Below, in pieces: positions 43,507-52,866 of a DNA stretch of 64,000 nt (its first letter is position 1; each line of letters begins with the position of its first letter). The translations under genes and the position numbers were made by a program. Source of the stretch: Bradyrhizobium embrapense (GTDB lineage: Bacteria; Pseudomonadota; Alphaproteobacteria; Rhizobiales; Xanthobacteraceae). The stretch covers positions 496,001-560,000 of the forward strand of contig NZ_LFIP02000001.1 in assembly GCF_001189235.2 (NCBI RefSeq), written 5' to 3'. The notes below the pieces were generated by a model. It saw only the letters and a program-made list of their open reading frames with translations. It was not told where the DNA came from and did not search any database.

Positions 43507-44370
43507 TCAGGCCGCCCGTCCCGTCAGTCCCGTTGGCTTCACCAGCAACACCACCACCATCAGGACAAACACCACGGTGTTGGAGGCCTCGGGATAAAAA
43601 TACTTGGTCAGTCCCTCGATCACGCCGAGCGCGAAACCGGTGATGATCGAACCCATGATCGAGCCCATGCCGCCGATCACGACCACCGCGAACACCACGA
43701 TGATGAGATCGGCGCCCATCAGCGGGCGGACCTGGTTGATCGGCGCCGACAGCACGCCGGCGAGCGCGGCAAGACCGACGCCGAGCCCGTAGGTCAGCGT
43801 GATCATGCGCGGTACGTTGATGCCGAAGGCCCGCACCAGCGTCGGGTTCTCGGTGGCCGCGCGCAAGTAGGCGCCGAGCTGCGTCTTCTCGATCAGGAAC
43901 CAGGTCGCAAGGCACACCACCAGCGAGAAGATCACCACCCAGCCGCGATAGATCGGCAGGAACATGAAGCCGAGATTGACGCCGCCCTTGAGCTGATCCG
44001 GGATCGAGTAAGGCAGGCCCGAGGAGCCGAAATAGTTCTGGAACACGCCCTGCACGATCAGCGCGATGCCGAACGTCAACAGCAGTCCGTAGAGATGGTC
44101 GAGGCCGGCGAGCCATTGCAGCATGGTCCGCTCCAGGATCATGCCGAAGATGCCGACGATGACAGGAGCGATGAGCAGCGCCCACCAGTAGTTGATGCCG
44201 CCCAGATTGAGCAGGAAATACGCCACGAAGGCGCCCATCATGTAGAGCGCGCCGTGCGCGAAATTGATGATGTTGAGCATGCCGAAGATGACGGCGAGCC
44301 CCAGACTGAGCAGCGCGTAGAACGAGCCGTTGATCAGTCCCACCAGAAGCTGTGCGTAGAGAGCCTGCAT
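43507..44370 (-). CDS. livH: Branched-chain amino acid ABC transporter permease LivH
   Basis: 287-residue inner-membrane permease. The N-terminus has LLVGLINGSFYALLSLGLAVIFG, and the NFAHGALYMMGAF stretch is the family signature. The EAA-type loop and last helices (ALGVIEGLTKYFYPEASN) fit the LivH family. It pairs with LivM as the heterodimeric channel. 64 bp separate it from the binding-protein gene. Confidence 0.93.
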   Translation of the reverse strand: MQALYAQLLVGLINGSFYALLSLGLAVIFGMLNIINFAHGALYMMGAFVAYFLLNLGGINYWWALLIAPVIVGIFGMILERTMLQWLAGLDHLYGLLLTFGIALIVQGVFQNYFGSSGLPYSIPDQLKGGVNLGFMFLPIYRGWVVIFSLVVCLATWFLIEKTQLGAYLRAATENPTLVRAFGINVPRMITLTYGLGVGLAALAGVLSAPINQVRPLMGADLIIVVFAVVVIGGMGSIMGSIITGFALGVIEGLTKYFYPEASNTVVFVLMVVVLLVKPTGLTGRAA

Positions 44371-44434
44371 CGAATGAGCTTTCGCTGGATAGATGAAGCC
44401 CGCCGGCCACGCGCATGGCCGGCGGGCATGATCG

Positions 44435-45655
44435 TCACTTCTTCAGAAGCGCACAGGCGCTCTTGTCGAGCGGCGTGAAGGCCTGGTTGCCGGGCACGGT
44501 GCCGACCAGCTTGTAGAAGTCCCATGGACCCTTGGACTCCGAGGGCTTCTTCACCTCGAACAAATAGGCGTCGTGGGTGACGCGACCGTTGGCCTCGACC
44601 TCGCCCTTGCCGAACAGCGGATCGTCGGTCGGGATGGTCTTCATCTTGGCGACCACCTTGGCGCCGTCATGCGGATTGCCGCCGAGCGCTTCCAGCGCCT
44701 TGAAGTAATGCAGCAGGCCCGCATAGACGCCGGCCTGCACCATGGTCGGGGGCGCGCTGTTCTTCATCCGCTCCGAGAAACGCTTGGAGAAGGCGCGGGT
44801 GTTGTCGTTGAGGTCCCAGTAGAAGGTCTCGGTGAAGTTGAGGCCCTGCGCGGTCTCGAGCCCGATCGCCTTGACGTCGGTGAGGAACAGCAGCAGCGCC
44901 GCGAGCTTCTGACCGCCCTTGACGATGCCGAACTCGGCCGCCTGCTTGATCGAGTTGGTGGTGTCGCCGCCGGCATTGGCGAGACCGATGATCTTGGCCT
45001 TGGAGGCCTGCGCCTGCAGCAGGAACGAGGAGAAGTCGGCGGTGTTGAGCGGATGCTTGACGCCGCCGACCACCTTGCCGCCATTGGCTGTTATGACCGC
45101 GGTGGTGTCACGCTCCAGCGCCGCGCCGAACGCGTAGTCCGCGGTCAGGAAGAACCAGGTGTCTCCGCCCGCCTTCACCAGCGCCTGGCCGGTGGCATGA
45201 GCGAGCATGTAGGTGTCGTAGGTCCAGTGCACCGTGTTCGGCGTGCACTGCGCGTTGGTGAGGTCGGAGGTCGCAGCGCCCGAATTGATGTAGACGCCGT
45301 TCTTCTCCTTGACGACGTTGTTGACCGCGAGCGCGACGCCGGAATTCGGCACGTCGACGATGGTGTCGACCTTGTCGACGTCGAACCACTGGCGGGCGAT
45401 GGTGGTGCCGATATCGGGCTTGTTCTGGTGATCGCCGGAGATCAGGTCGATGGTCCAGCCCTTGGCCTTGAGGCCACTATCCTCGATCGCCATCTGCGCC
45501 GCCAGCGTCGAGCCGGGGCCCGCGAGGTCGGCATAGAGGCCGGACTGATCGGACAGCACGCCGATCTTGACTGTCTTGTCGTCGGCGGAGGCGACGCCTG
45601 CGACGGAGAGCACCATCGCGGTGCCGAGCAGAAGCGCTGAAATCGTATTCCTCAT
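44435..45655 (-). CDS. Branched-chain amino acid-type substrate-binding protein
   Basis: Periplasmic ligand-binding subunit (type I fold), 406 residues. Signal peptide ends about residue 24 (VASA). Mature start DDKTVKIGVLSDQSGLYAD. It is the cognate binding protein of the surrounding operon. Ligand unknown: the family covers leucine, isoleucine, valine, urea, amides and aromatic acids. It is a close paralogue of the orphan at 27670-28896. Confidence 0.92.
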   Translation of the reverse strand: MRNTISALLLGTAMVLSVAGVASADDKTVKIGVLSDQSGLYADLAGPGSTLAAQMAIEDSGLKAKGWTIDLISGDHQNKPDIGTTIARQWFDVDKVDTIVDVPNSGVALAVNNVVKEKNGVYINSGAATSDLTNAQCTPNTVHWTYDTYMLAHATGQALVKAGGDTWFFLTADYAFGAALERDTTAVITANGGKVVGGVKHPLNTADFSSFLLQAQASKAKIIGLANAGGDTTNSIKQAAEFGIVKGGQKLAALLLFLTDVKAIGLETAQGLNFTETFYWDLNDNTRAFSKRFSERMKNSAPPTMVQAGVYAGLLHYFKALEALGGNPHDGAKVVAKMKTIPTDDPLFGKGEVEANGRVTHDAYLFEVKKPSESKGPWDFYKLVGTVPGNQAFTPLDKSACALLKK

Positions 45656-45697
45656 GGCGTATTCCCTCAGTTCTTAAATTTTCTGGCTTCGGCGGTT

Positions 45698-46441
45698 TCA
45701 AACGCCGAGATAGGTATGCAGCTTGTCCATGTTGGCCGACAGCTCCGAATTGGCGAAGCCATCGATCACCTTGCCGTGCTCGACGATGTAGTAGCGGTCG
45801 GCAACGGTCGAGGCGAAGCGGAAATTCTGTTCGACCAGCAGGATGGTGAAGCCCTGCGACTTCAGGCGCGCAATGGTGTGCCCGATCTGCTGGATGATGA
45901 CCGGCGCCAACCCTTCGGTCGGCTCGTCCAGCATCAGAAAGCGCGCGCCGGTGCGCAGGATGCGCGCAATCGCCAGCATCTGCTGCTCGCCGCCCGAGAG
46001 CTTGGTGCCCTGGCTGGTGAGACGCTCCTTCAGATTCGGAAACAGCGTGAAGATCTGGTCGAGCGGCAGGCCGCCCGGACGCACCACCGGCGGCAGCATC
46101 AGGTTCTCGCGCACGTCGAGGCTGGAGAAGATGCCGCGCTCCTCGGGGCAGAATGCGATGCCGAGCCGCGCGATCTTGTCGGAGGTGGCGCGGATGATCT
46201 CCTTGTTGTCGAAGCGGATCGAGCCGGAGCGCTTGCCGATCACGCCCATGATCGACTTCAGCGTCGTGGTCTTGCCGGCGCCGTTGCGGCCGAGCAGCGT
46301 CACCACCTCGCCGGCCCTCACGTTGAAATTGATGCCGTGAAGAATGTGCGATTCGCCGTACCAGGCCTGCAAATCGCCGACCGTCAGCACCTCGGCGCCG
46401 GCCGCAGCCACGGGCCTCTCCGCCAGTTTTGCCTCAGCCAT
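45698..46441 (-). CDS. livF: Branched-chain amino acid ABC transporter ATPase LivF
   Basis: 247-residue ABC ATPase. Walker A GRNGAGKTT at about 52-60, signature LSGGEQQMLAIAR and Walker B LMLDEPTEGLAPV. It starts inside the last codons of livG (8 bp overlap), so the two are translationally coupled. LivF and LivG form the ATPase dimer. Confidence 0.94.
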   Translation of the reverse strand: MAEAKLAERPVAAAGAEVLTVGDLQAWYGESHILHGINFNVRAGEVVTLLGRNGAGKTTTLKSIMGVIGKRSGSIRFDNKEIIRATSDKIARLGIAFCPEERGIFSSLDVRENLMLPPVVRPGGLPLDQIFTLFPNLKERLTSQGTKLSGGEQQMLAIARILRTGARFLMLDEPTEGLAPVIIQQIGHTIARLKSQGFTILLVEQNFRFASTVADRYYIVEHGKVIDGFANSELSANMDKLHTYLGV

Positions 46442-47210
46442 GACCCGCTCCCAGATAGGCTTCCTTCACGCGCTCGTCCTTGGAGAGGTCGGCGTAATTG
46501 CCCTCCGCCAGCACCTGCCCGCGCGTCAGCACGGTGATGATGTCGGAGAGATTGGCCACCACCGAGAGGTTATGTTCGACCATCAGGATGGTGTATTTGG
46601 CGGAGATCCGCTTGATCAGCGCCGCGATCTTGTCGATGTCCTCGTGGCCCATGCCGGCCATCGGTTCGTCGAGCAGCATCATCTCGGGGTCGAGCGCGAG
46701 CGTCGTTGCAATTTCAAGTGCGCGCTTGCGGCCGTACGGCATCTCGACCGCCGGCGTGTTGGCGAACTCGCTGAGGCCGACGTCGTTCAAGAGCTCATGG
46801 GCGCGGGGGTTGAAGCGGTCGAGCACGCTCTTCGAGCGCCAGAAATCGAATGACGCTCCGTGCTGGCGCTGCAGCGCCACGCGCACGTTTTCGAGCGCGG
46901 TCAGATGCGGAAAGACCGCCGAAATCTGGAACGAGCGGACGAGGCCGAGCCGCGCCACGTCGGCCGGCGGCATCGCGGTGATATCCTGGCCCTTGTAGCG
47001 AATCTGCCCGCCCGTCGGCTTCAGGAATTTGGTCAGCAGGTTGAAACAGGTGGTCTTGCCGGCGCCGTTCGGCCCGATCAACGCATGGATACTGCCGCGA
47101 CGCACCTTCAGCGCAACGTCGCGAACGGCAAAGAAACCCGCGAATTCCTTGGTCAATCCGCTGGTTTCGAGAATGAACTCATCGGCCAAATAGATTCCCC
47201 CATACGCCAT
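46434..47210 (-). CDS. livG: Branched-chain amino acid ABC transporter ATPase LivG
   Basis: ABC ATPase of 258 residues from the ATG at 47210; the frame is open to 47324, which would add 38 residues of non-family sequence. Walker A GPNGAGKTT, signature MPYGRKRALEIA (the liv-type variant of LSGGQ), Walker B MMLLDEPMAGM and switch His in MVEHNLSVV. First gene of the operon, so the promoter should lie in 47211-47646. Confidence 0.92.
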   Translation of the reverse strand: MAYGGIYLADEFILETSGLTKEFAGFFAVRDVALKVRRGSIHALIGPNGAGKTTCFNLLTKFLKPTGGQIRYKGQDITAMPPADVARLGLVRSFQISAVFPHLTALENVRVALQRQHGASFDFWRSKSVLDRFNPRAHELLNDVGLSEFANTPAVEMPYGRKRALEIATTLALDPEMMLLDEPMAGMGHEDIDKIAALIKRISAKYTILMVEHNLSVVANLSDIITVLTRGQVLAEGNYADLSKDERVKEAYLGAGHG

Positions 47211-47646
47211 CGCCGCGAAGCCCGTCGCCCGCGTGGCCAGCTCTTTTTCGTGTCCGACAGGATGTCCGCAACGTCTTGGAAACCGTCCGGGTCCTGCCGC
47301 CTCCGGGCCGGAATATGCCGTCATCTGTGGCGGTTACGCAAGGTGGAAAGCTGTGCAGTGCAGTATTGGCACGACCAGTTCCGGTTGATCCTTAGTCGAA
47401 TGGTATTTGAGCGCGCTTTGCGCCTCGGAAAGCCGGCGTTAAGCGTGTTTTGCTCCGGTCATTCCCTTTCATAGAATATTTCCGCCTCCCGCCGAAACTC
47501 CGGCCCATTGTATTGTGAACAGTCAGAGCCTTGCATTTCGCACGCGCCAATTCCTCCACCGTCAAATCGATCCGGCACCTTATGCCTTCGGTCAGACCCT
47601 CGACACGGCAGCACAGCCGCCGCAGCCACTTGAATTCGATTAGCCC
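47211..47646. other. Divergent intergenic region, livG and PAS gene
   Basis: Holds the promoters of the liv operon and of the PAS-like gene. I see no gene, no terminator and no perfect dyad. A TGGCACG at 47367 on the plus strand recalls a sigma-54 -24 element, but the -12 half does not fit. Confidence 0.4.
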
Positions 47647-48264
47647 ATGCCATTCAAGAGTGCCGATCCATCGGTGATCAAATCGATCACGCAGCGGGTG
47701 CTGCTGAACGCCTGGCTGCGCGCGGTGCGTATGCCGGACGCCCTTCCGTTGCTGTGCGACTTCCATACCGACGGCAGCGCCGACGAGCGCGCCGACATGA
47801 TGGGGTTCGACGTGGTCGGCAGCGGCGAGGACGCCCGCTTCCTGATCACGCAGGAAGGCGCGCGGCTGACGACGGCCTATGGCAACGAGCACGTCGAGCC
47901 ACGGTTGCGCACCAACCGCTATCTCGATGACGCGATCGGCCCGGAGCGCTATGCCGGCGTCATCCTGTCCTATCGCGCCTGCCTCGCGCGCAAGCGACCG
48001 ACCTACACCATTGCGGAGCTGACCGACGCCGACGGCAAGGATGTGTCCTACGAGCGGCTGCTGCTGCCGTTCGGGCGCGGCGACCGCGTCGACCACATCA
48101 TCGGCTCCTACAAGGCGATCAGCATCGAGGGCGGCTTCCGGCTGCACGATCTGATGGGCGTGAAGGCGAAGTCGGTCCCGGTCGTCACGATGCGGGCGGT
48201 GATCGATCGCAGGTTCGTGCCGGCGGATCGGCCGGCGAGCCAGGATTCGGTCGAGCTGATCTAG
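47647..48264 (+). CDS. PAS-like (PAS_5/DUF1457 type) protein
   Basis: A 205-residue soluble protein resembling the PAS_5 family of alphaproteobacteria, which consists of single PAS-like domains without an output domain. The AWLRAVRMPDALPLLCDF stretch and the later YERLLLPFGRGDRVDHIIGSYKAI core fit that family. Family function is unclear; some members are thought to sense light or redox. No helix-turn-helix or transmitter domain is present. It is convergent with the ArsC-like gene. Confidence 0.65.
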   Translation: MPFKSADPSVIKSITQRVLLNAWLRAVRMPDALPLLCDFHTDGSADERADMMGFDVVGSGEDARFLITQEGARLTTAYGNEHVEPRLRTNRYLDDAIGPERYAGVILSYRACLARKRPTYTIAELTDADGKDVSYERLLLPFGRGDRVDHIIGSYKAISIEGGFRLHDLMGVKAKSVPVVTMRAVIDRRFVPADRPASQDSVELI

Positions 48265-48270
48265 GACGCG

Positions 48271-48654
48271 TCAGCCCTTCTTGCGCGCCTTCGCCGGCAC
48301 TTCCTTGGCGTAGATATCCGGCTTGAAGCCGACCACGCGTTTGGACCCAAGGTCGAGCACCGGACGCTTGATCATCGAGGGCTGCTCGGCCATCAGCGCC
48401 AGCGCCTTGCGCTCGTTCAAACCTTCCTTGTCGGCATCGGGCAGCTTCTTGAAGGTGGTGCCGGCGCGGTTGAGCAGCGTCTCCCAGCCGACCTCGTCGC
48501 TCCACTGTTTGAGCTTGTCCTTGGCGATGCCGGCCGTCTTGTAGTCGTGGAAGTCGTAGGCGACGCCGTGATCGTCGAGCCAGCTGCGTGCCTTCTTCAT
48601 GGTGTCGCAGTTCTTGATGCCGTAGATGGTGATGGTCAAGGCCGTTCCCCGCAT
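48271..48654 (-). CDS. ArsC/Spx-like reductase (YffB type)
   Basis: A 127-residue thioredoxin-fold protein of the ArsC/Spx group: ITIYGIKNCDTMKKARSWL contains the single Cys (at about 16) in the NCDT motif of the YffB subgroup, and RPVLDLGSKRVVGFKPDIY is the C-terminal signature. YffB proteins are glutathione-dependent thiol reductases, probably not arsenate reductases in vivo. No ars genes are nearby. Confidence 0.85.
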   Translation of the reverse strand: MRGTALTITIYGIKNCDTMKKARSWLDDHGVAYDFHDYKTAGIAKDKLKQWSDEVGWETLLNRAGTTFKKLPDADKEGLNERKALALMAEQPSMIKRPVLDLGSKRVVGFKPDIYAKEVPAKARKKG

Positions 48655-48738
48655 GCGATTGCGGCGGGGAAACTAACCCCGCAGCAATGACAGCGCCAGA
48701 TCAGAGCGTGCCGCTCTCCACACCGATCTTGCCGGTGC

Positions 48739-49248
48739 TTAATGCGCGTAGTGCGTGAAGACGAAATCGTGATCGCTGGCGTGGGCTTCGTGGCAGGCGA
48801 AGCAGGTCTCGTGCTGCGCGGCATCGACCGGCTTGCCGTCGATGAAGCGGCCGAACCCCCAGCCTCCGGTCGAAGCATATTTGACGGAGTCCTTGACCAT
48901 GACCTGGACCGTGGTCGCCGGCCCCGTGATGAAGGCGCCGTCGAGGCCCGCAACCGGCTTGCGCTTCCAGGCGAGTTTCACCAGCACGGTGCCGTCGGGA
49001 AAGCGCGCAGCGCCGTCCTGATAGGCTTTCACGGCGGCCGCGTTGCCGAGCACGCCGCGCAGCTCGTCGAGCCCGGTCTCTTCGCCGACCGCGATCAGCT
49101 TCCAGTTGCGATAACCTTCGGGAATCTTCACGCCGAAGATCGGCGATGCCAGTGCCGCATCATCGGCATGCCCGACCGCAAACGGCAATGCCGCGCTAAT
49201 GCAGGCTGCCGCGATCGCGGCAGCTGCCCATTTCACAACCTGTTTCAT
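48739..49248 (-). CDS. Cytochrome P460-type exported heme protein
   Basis: A 169-residue periplasmic protein: signal peptide to about residue 28, then a P460-like beta domain (IPEGYRNWKLIAVGEE, LVKLAWKRKP) and a C-terminal heme motif CFACH at about 149-153 in the context GKPVDAAQHETCFACHEAHASD. Family members include the Lys-crosslinked hydroxylamine-oxidising cytochromes P460; here I see a Lys in the expected area but cannot confirm the crosslink. It is 14 bp after the alpha/beta hydrolase gene, so probably an operon. Confidence 0.85.
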   Translation of the reverse strand: MKQVVKWAAAAIAAACISAALPFAVGHADDAALASPIFGVKIPEGYRNWKLIAVGEETGLDELRGVLGNAAAVKAYQDGAARFPDGTVLVKLAWKRKPVAGLDGAFITGPATTVQVMVKDSVKYASTGGWGFGRFIDGKPVDAAQHETCFACHEAHASDHDFVFTHYAH

Positions 49249-49262
49249 GATCCGGGCTCGGC

Positions 49263-50294
49263 TCAGATCTTGCTGACGTCGATGATGGCCTGGGTGAAGG
49301 CCTGCGGCGCTTCCTGCGGCAGATTGTGGCCGATGCTGCCGGGCAGCTGGCGATGCTCGTAATGCCCGGAGAACTTCTTGGCATAGGCCGCCGGTTCCGG
49401 ATGCGGCGCGCCGTTGGCATCGCCCTCCATCGTGATGGTCGGGATCGCGATGACAGGCGCCTGGGCCAGCGCCTTCTCGAAGGCATCGTACTTCGCCTCG
49501 CCCTCGGCGAGACCGAGCCGCCAGCGGTAATTGTGGATCACGATGTCGACGTGATCGGGATTCTCGAACGCGGCCGCGCTGCGATCATAGGTGGCGTCGT
49601 CGAACTTCCACTGCGGCGAAGCCAGCTGCCAGATCAGCTTGTTGAAGTCGTGCCGGTTCTTGGCGTAGCCCTCGCGGCCGCGCTCGGTCGCGAAATAGAA
49701 CTGGTACCACCATTGCAGCTCGGCCTTCGGCGGCAGCGGCATCTTGCCGGCGGCCTGGCTGCCGATCAGATAGCCGCTGACCGATACCATGGCCTTGCAG
49801 CGCTCGGGCCACAGCACCGCCATGATGTTGGCGGTGCGCGCGCCCCAGTCATAGCCGCCGAGCACCGCCTTCTCGATCTTCAAGGCGTCCATCAGCGCGA
49901 TGATGTCGGCGGCGACCGCGACCGGCTGGCCGCTGCGCTTGGTATCACTGGAGAGGAAGCGCGTGCTGCCGTAGCCGCGCAGATGCGGCACGATCACGCG
50001 ATAGCCGGCCTCCGCCAGCGCCGGCGCAACGTCGGCATAGCTGTGGATGTCGTAGGGCCAGCCGTGCAGCAGGACCACGGCGGGACCTGATGCCGGACCC
50101 ATCTCGACATAGCCGGTATCGAGCACGCCGGCCTTGATCTGCTTCACCGGACCGATCGTGGTGTGGCCGGCCTTGACCACAGGCGATGCGGACTGCGCGC
50201 GGGCCGAACCGATCAAGCCGAACCGGGACGCGGCGAGGATCCCGCCGGCGATACCGAGGAAGCGGCGGCGTTGCGGATTGATGGCTTGCGACAT
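49263..50294 (-). CDS. Exported alpha/beta hydrolase, epoxide-hydrolase-like
   Basis: 343 residues. N-terminal twin-arginine signal RRRFLGIAGG. The hydrolase core has HGWPYDIHSY (oxyanion hole) and the nucleophile elbow GGYDWGART, where the nucleophile is Asp, as in epoxide hydrolases and haloalkane dehalogenases. The family C-terminal His is in GSIGHNLPQE. Substrate unknown. It is divergent from the winged-helix regulator, with 164 bp between. Confidence 0.85.
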   Translation of the reverse strand: MSQAINPQRRRFLGIAGGILAASRFGLIGSARAQSASPVVKAGHTTIGPVKQIKAGVLDTGYVEMGPASGPAVVLLHGWPYDIHSYADVAPALAEAGYRVIVPHLRGYGSTRFLSSDTKRSGQPVAVAADIIALMDALKIEKAVLGGYDWGARTANIMAVLWPERCKAMVSVSGYLIGSQAAGKMPLPPKAELQWWYQFYFATERGREGYAKNRHDFNKLIWQLASPQWKFDDATYDRSAAAFENPDHVDIVIHNYRWRLGLAEGEAKYDAFEKALAQAPVIAIPTITMEGDANGAPHPEPAAYAKKFSGHYEHRQLPGSIGHNLPQEAPQAFTQAIIDVSKI

Positions 50295-50458
50295 GGCGAT
50301 CTCCTTACGTCTGGTGTCGAAACTGACTATCGCAGAGACCGAGCCCGCCCGCTTTCAGAGGACATGGATTTGTCCTTCAGACCGTCGTGATTTTGGCTTC
50401 CGTCGGCCTGTGCTAGGTTCCGCCCCGGATTCAGCCGCCGGCCGTCGGACTCTTCGAA

Positions 50459-52012
50459 TTGACCTACCATTTCAACGACTTGACCCTCGATTCCGAGCGC
50501 CGGGAGCTGCGCCGCGGCGCCGCCCTGGTGGCCGTCGAGCCGCAGGTCTTCGACCTCCTGGAATTCCTGATCCGTGCCCGCGACCGCGTCGTCAGCCGCG
50601 ACGAGGTGCTGGCCGCCGTCTGGCACGGCCGGATCGTCTCGGAGGCGACGCTGAGCAGCCGCGTCAACGCAGCGCGGACCGCGATCGGAGACAATGGCGA
50701 GGCGCAGCGGCTGATCCGCACCCTGCCCCGCAAGGGTCTCCGCTTCGTCGGCGATGTCCGGGAGGACAGCGCGCCCGCTCGTTCGGTTGCCGACAACGCC
50801 GCCTCGCCGCGACCGAGCGAAGGCCCGTCGATCGCGGTGCTGCCTTTCACCAATATGAGCGGCGATCCGGAGCAGGATTATTTCGCCGACGGGATCGCCG
50901 AGGACATCACCACCGCGCTGGCGCGTTGCAGCCGCCTCACCGTGATCGCGCGCAACTCCGCCTTCACCTACAAGGGCAAGGCGGTCGATATCCGCCAGGT
51001 CGGGCGCGAGCTCGGCGTCGGCTATGTGCTCGAGGGCAGCGTCCGCCGCGGCGGCGACCGCTTGCGCATCACCGGCCAGCTGATCGACGCCGTCTCCGGC
51101 GCGCATCTGTGGGCCGATCGCTTCGACGGTGCTGCGACCGACGTGTTCGACCTCCAGGACCGCATCACCGAGACCGTGGTCGGCGCGATCGAGCCGACCA
51201 TGCTGGTCGCGGAAGCCGAGCGGGTGCGGACAGCGCCACCCGACAAGCTCGACGCCTACGATCTGCTGCTGCGTGCCTACAGCCTGAGATACGAGTTCAC
51301 GCCCGAGAGCATGGAAGCCGCGCTCGATTGCCTCGACCAGGCGCTGGCGCTCGACCCGGCTTACGCGCCGGCGCTGGCGGCGTCGGCCTATTGCCACGCG
51401 ATGCGCCACGTCCAGGGGTGGCTGAAGCCGAACGACGCCTACCGGGAACGCGCGGTCGCGCAGGCCTGGCGCGCGGTCGAGCTCGCACCGGGTGATCCGC
51501 AGGTGCTGTGGATGGCGGCGTTCGCGATCTGGAACATGGCCGACGAGATCGAGCCCGCGCGCGAATTGTTCGAGCGGTCGCTGGCGATCAACCCGAACTC
51601 GGCGATGGCGCTGGTGCTCTGCGGCTGGATCGAGGCGATGCGCGGCAACCAGCAGGCCGGCCGCGCCATGATCGAGCGCGCGCAACGGCTGAACCCGCGC
51701 GATCCGCGCGGCTGGTTCGCCTCCGCGGCACTGGCGATCTGCGCGGTGCTCGATAGCAACTTTGCCGAAGCCGTGACGTGGGCCGACAAGGCGCTGGCGC
51801 AGAACCGCCGTTTCGCGGTCGCCCTGCGCGTCCTGATCGTGGCGCTGGTGAAGACCGGCGAGACCGAGCGCGCGACCCAGACCGCGCGCGAACTGCTCAA
51901 GGTCGATCCGGAGTTTTCGATTTCCGGATTCCTGTCGCGGATTCCCTTCCCAATGGAAGCGATGTCTGCGACCTATCGTGAGACCCTCACGGCCGCCGGC
52001 GTCCCGGATTGA
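50459..52012 (+). CDS. Winged-helix/TolB-like/TPR regulator (CadC-like)
   Basis: 517-residue soluble protein. The N-terminal OmpR-type winged helix (about 1-100; VFDLLEFLIRARDRVVSRDEVL, SEATLSSRVNAARTAIGDNG) lies before a TolB-like segment (GPSIAVLPFTNMSGDPEQDYFADGI, about 122-145) and C-terminal tetratricopeptide repeats. This architecture is common in rhizobia and often lacks a membrane helix. Start codon TTG at 50459 has no strong ribosome site. The divergent hydrolase operon is a reasonable target. Confidence 0.85.
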   Translation: MTYHFNDLTLDSERRELRRGAALVAVEPQVFDLLEFLIRARDRVVSRDEVLAAVWHGRIVSEATLSSRVNAARTAIGDNGEAQRLIRTLPRKGLRFVGDVREDSAPARSVADNAASPRPSEGPSIAVLPFTNMSGDPEQDYFADGIAEDITTALARCSRLTVIARNSAFTYKGKAVDIRQVGRELGVGYVLEGSVRRGGDRLRITGQLIDAVSGAHLWADRFDGAATDVFDLQDRITETVVGAIEPTMLVAEAERVRTAPPDKLDAYDLLLRAYSLRYEFTPESMEAALDCLDQALALDPAYAPALAASAYCHAMRHVQGWLKPNDAYRERAVAQAWRAVELAPGDPQVLWMAAFAIWNMADEIEPARELFERSLAINPNSAMALVLCGWIEAMRGNQQAGRAMIERAQRLNPRDPRGWFASAALAICAVLDSNFAEAVTWADKALAQNRRFAVALRVLIVALVKTGETERATQTARELLKVDPEFSISGFLSRIPFPMEAMSATYRETLTAAGVPD

Positions 52013-52089
52013 CGTCGCCCCGAGCACCCGACGATCATTCACCAGTGGTGGGCCGGACGAGCCGTCCGGCGAAACACGACCGAGCAGTG

Positions 52090-52758
52090 TCACCAGGTGA
52101 TCAATGGAGCGCGATGCAGCCAAGCATCACTGCACAGTTGATCCAGAACGAACGCCGCAACGTCTTGTCGCGAGATGCTTCCGCCACGAAAGCCGGAGAG
52201 ATCAGTCAGGGCTCGGACCTGTCCGCGGCCAGGCTTGTCGTTCAGGACGGAGGGACGCACGAGGACCCAGTCGAGACCGCTGTCCCTCACGATGGCTTCC
52301 TGCCTGTCCTTGTCGGCGTACACCTTCTTCAGCAGAAGCGGAAAGATCACCTTGTCGAACACGAAGCCGCCGTGCCCGCGGCTAACGCCGGCGCCGATCC
52401 CCGTGATGGTGACCAGGCGAGAGACATGCTCGGCCTTCATCGCCTGAACGAGCGCACGCGTCGCGGTCGATAACAGCGTTACTTCGCGGAATGGACTCGC
52501 CGGCGTGCCGAGCGCGCTGACGACGGCGTCCTGTGCGTTGAGAGCTTCGCGAAGCAACTTCGCGTCGCGCACATCGCCAACAACGAGGCGTGCGCCGCCC
52601 AGATCGCCGGCCTTTTCCGGTGACCTCACAAGCGCGGTGACCTGATGACCGCGGGCCAGCGCCTGCTTGACGATCTGACGTCCGGTGCCGCCGGTCGCTC
52701 CAAGTACCAGTATCCTGGCCAAGGACGTCTTCGCGCTGTTGTCCGTCAAAGTATTCAT
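52090..52758 (-). CDS. NmrA/NAD(P)-binding reductase
   Basis: A 222-residue Rossmann-fold protein of the atypical SDR group: ILVLGATGGTGRQIVKQAL (NADP-binding) at about 15-33 and VTGIGAGVSRGHGGFVFDKV further on. No Tyr-x-x-x-Lys is visible, as in other NmrA-like or flavin-reductase-like members. I start at the ATG at 52758; the longer frame reaches into the upstream gene. Last gene of the DUF1857-OYE-NmrA series. Confidence 0.85.
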   Translation of the reverse strand: MNTLTDNSAKTSLARILVLGATGGTGRQIVKQALARGHQVTALVRSPEKAGDLGGARLVVGDVRDAKLLREALNAQDAVVSALGTPASPFREVTLLSTATRALVQAMKAEHVSRLVTITGIGAGVSRGHGGFVFDKVIFPLLLKKVYADKDRQEAIVRDSGLDWVLVRPSVLNDKPGRGQVRALTDLSGFRGGSISRQDVAAFVLDQLCSDAWLHRAPLITW

Positions 52759-52866
52759 TGATGCCTCCATGAACAGGGGCGCCTTCCTGGAGGCGAACCC
52801 GCTGTCTCGATTTCGGTATGGGGTTGGGTCGCATGCGTGGGAGGCTTGCTCCCACGCGTGCAACGA

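Noticed and set aside
47367..47385. TGGCACG resembling a sigma-54 -24 element
   Set aside because: The -12 region does not have GC at the required spacing, and its orientation would serve the PAS-like gene, not the liv operon.
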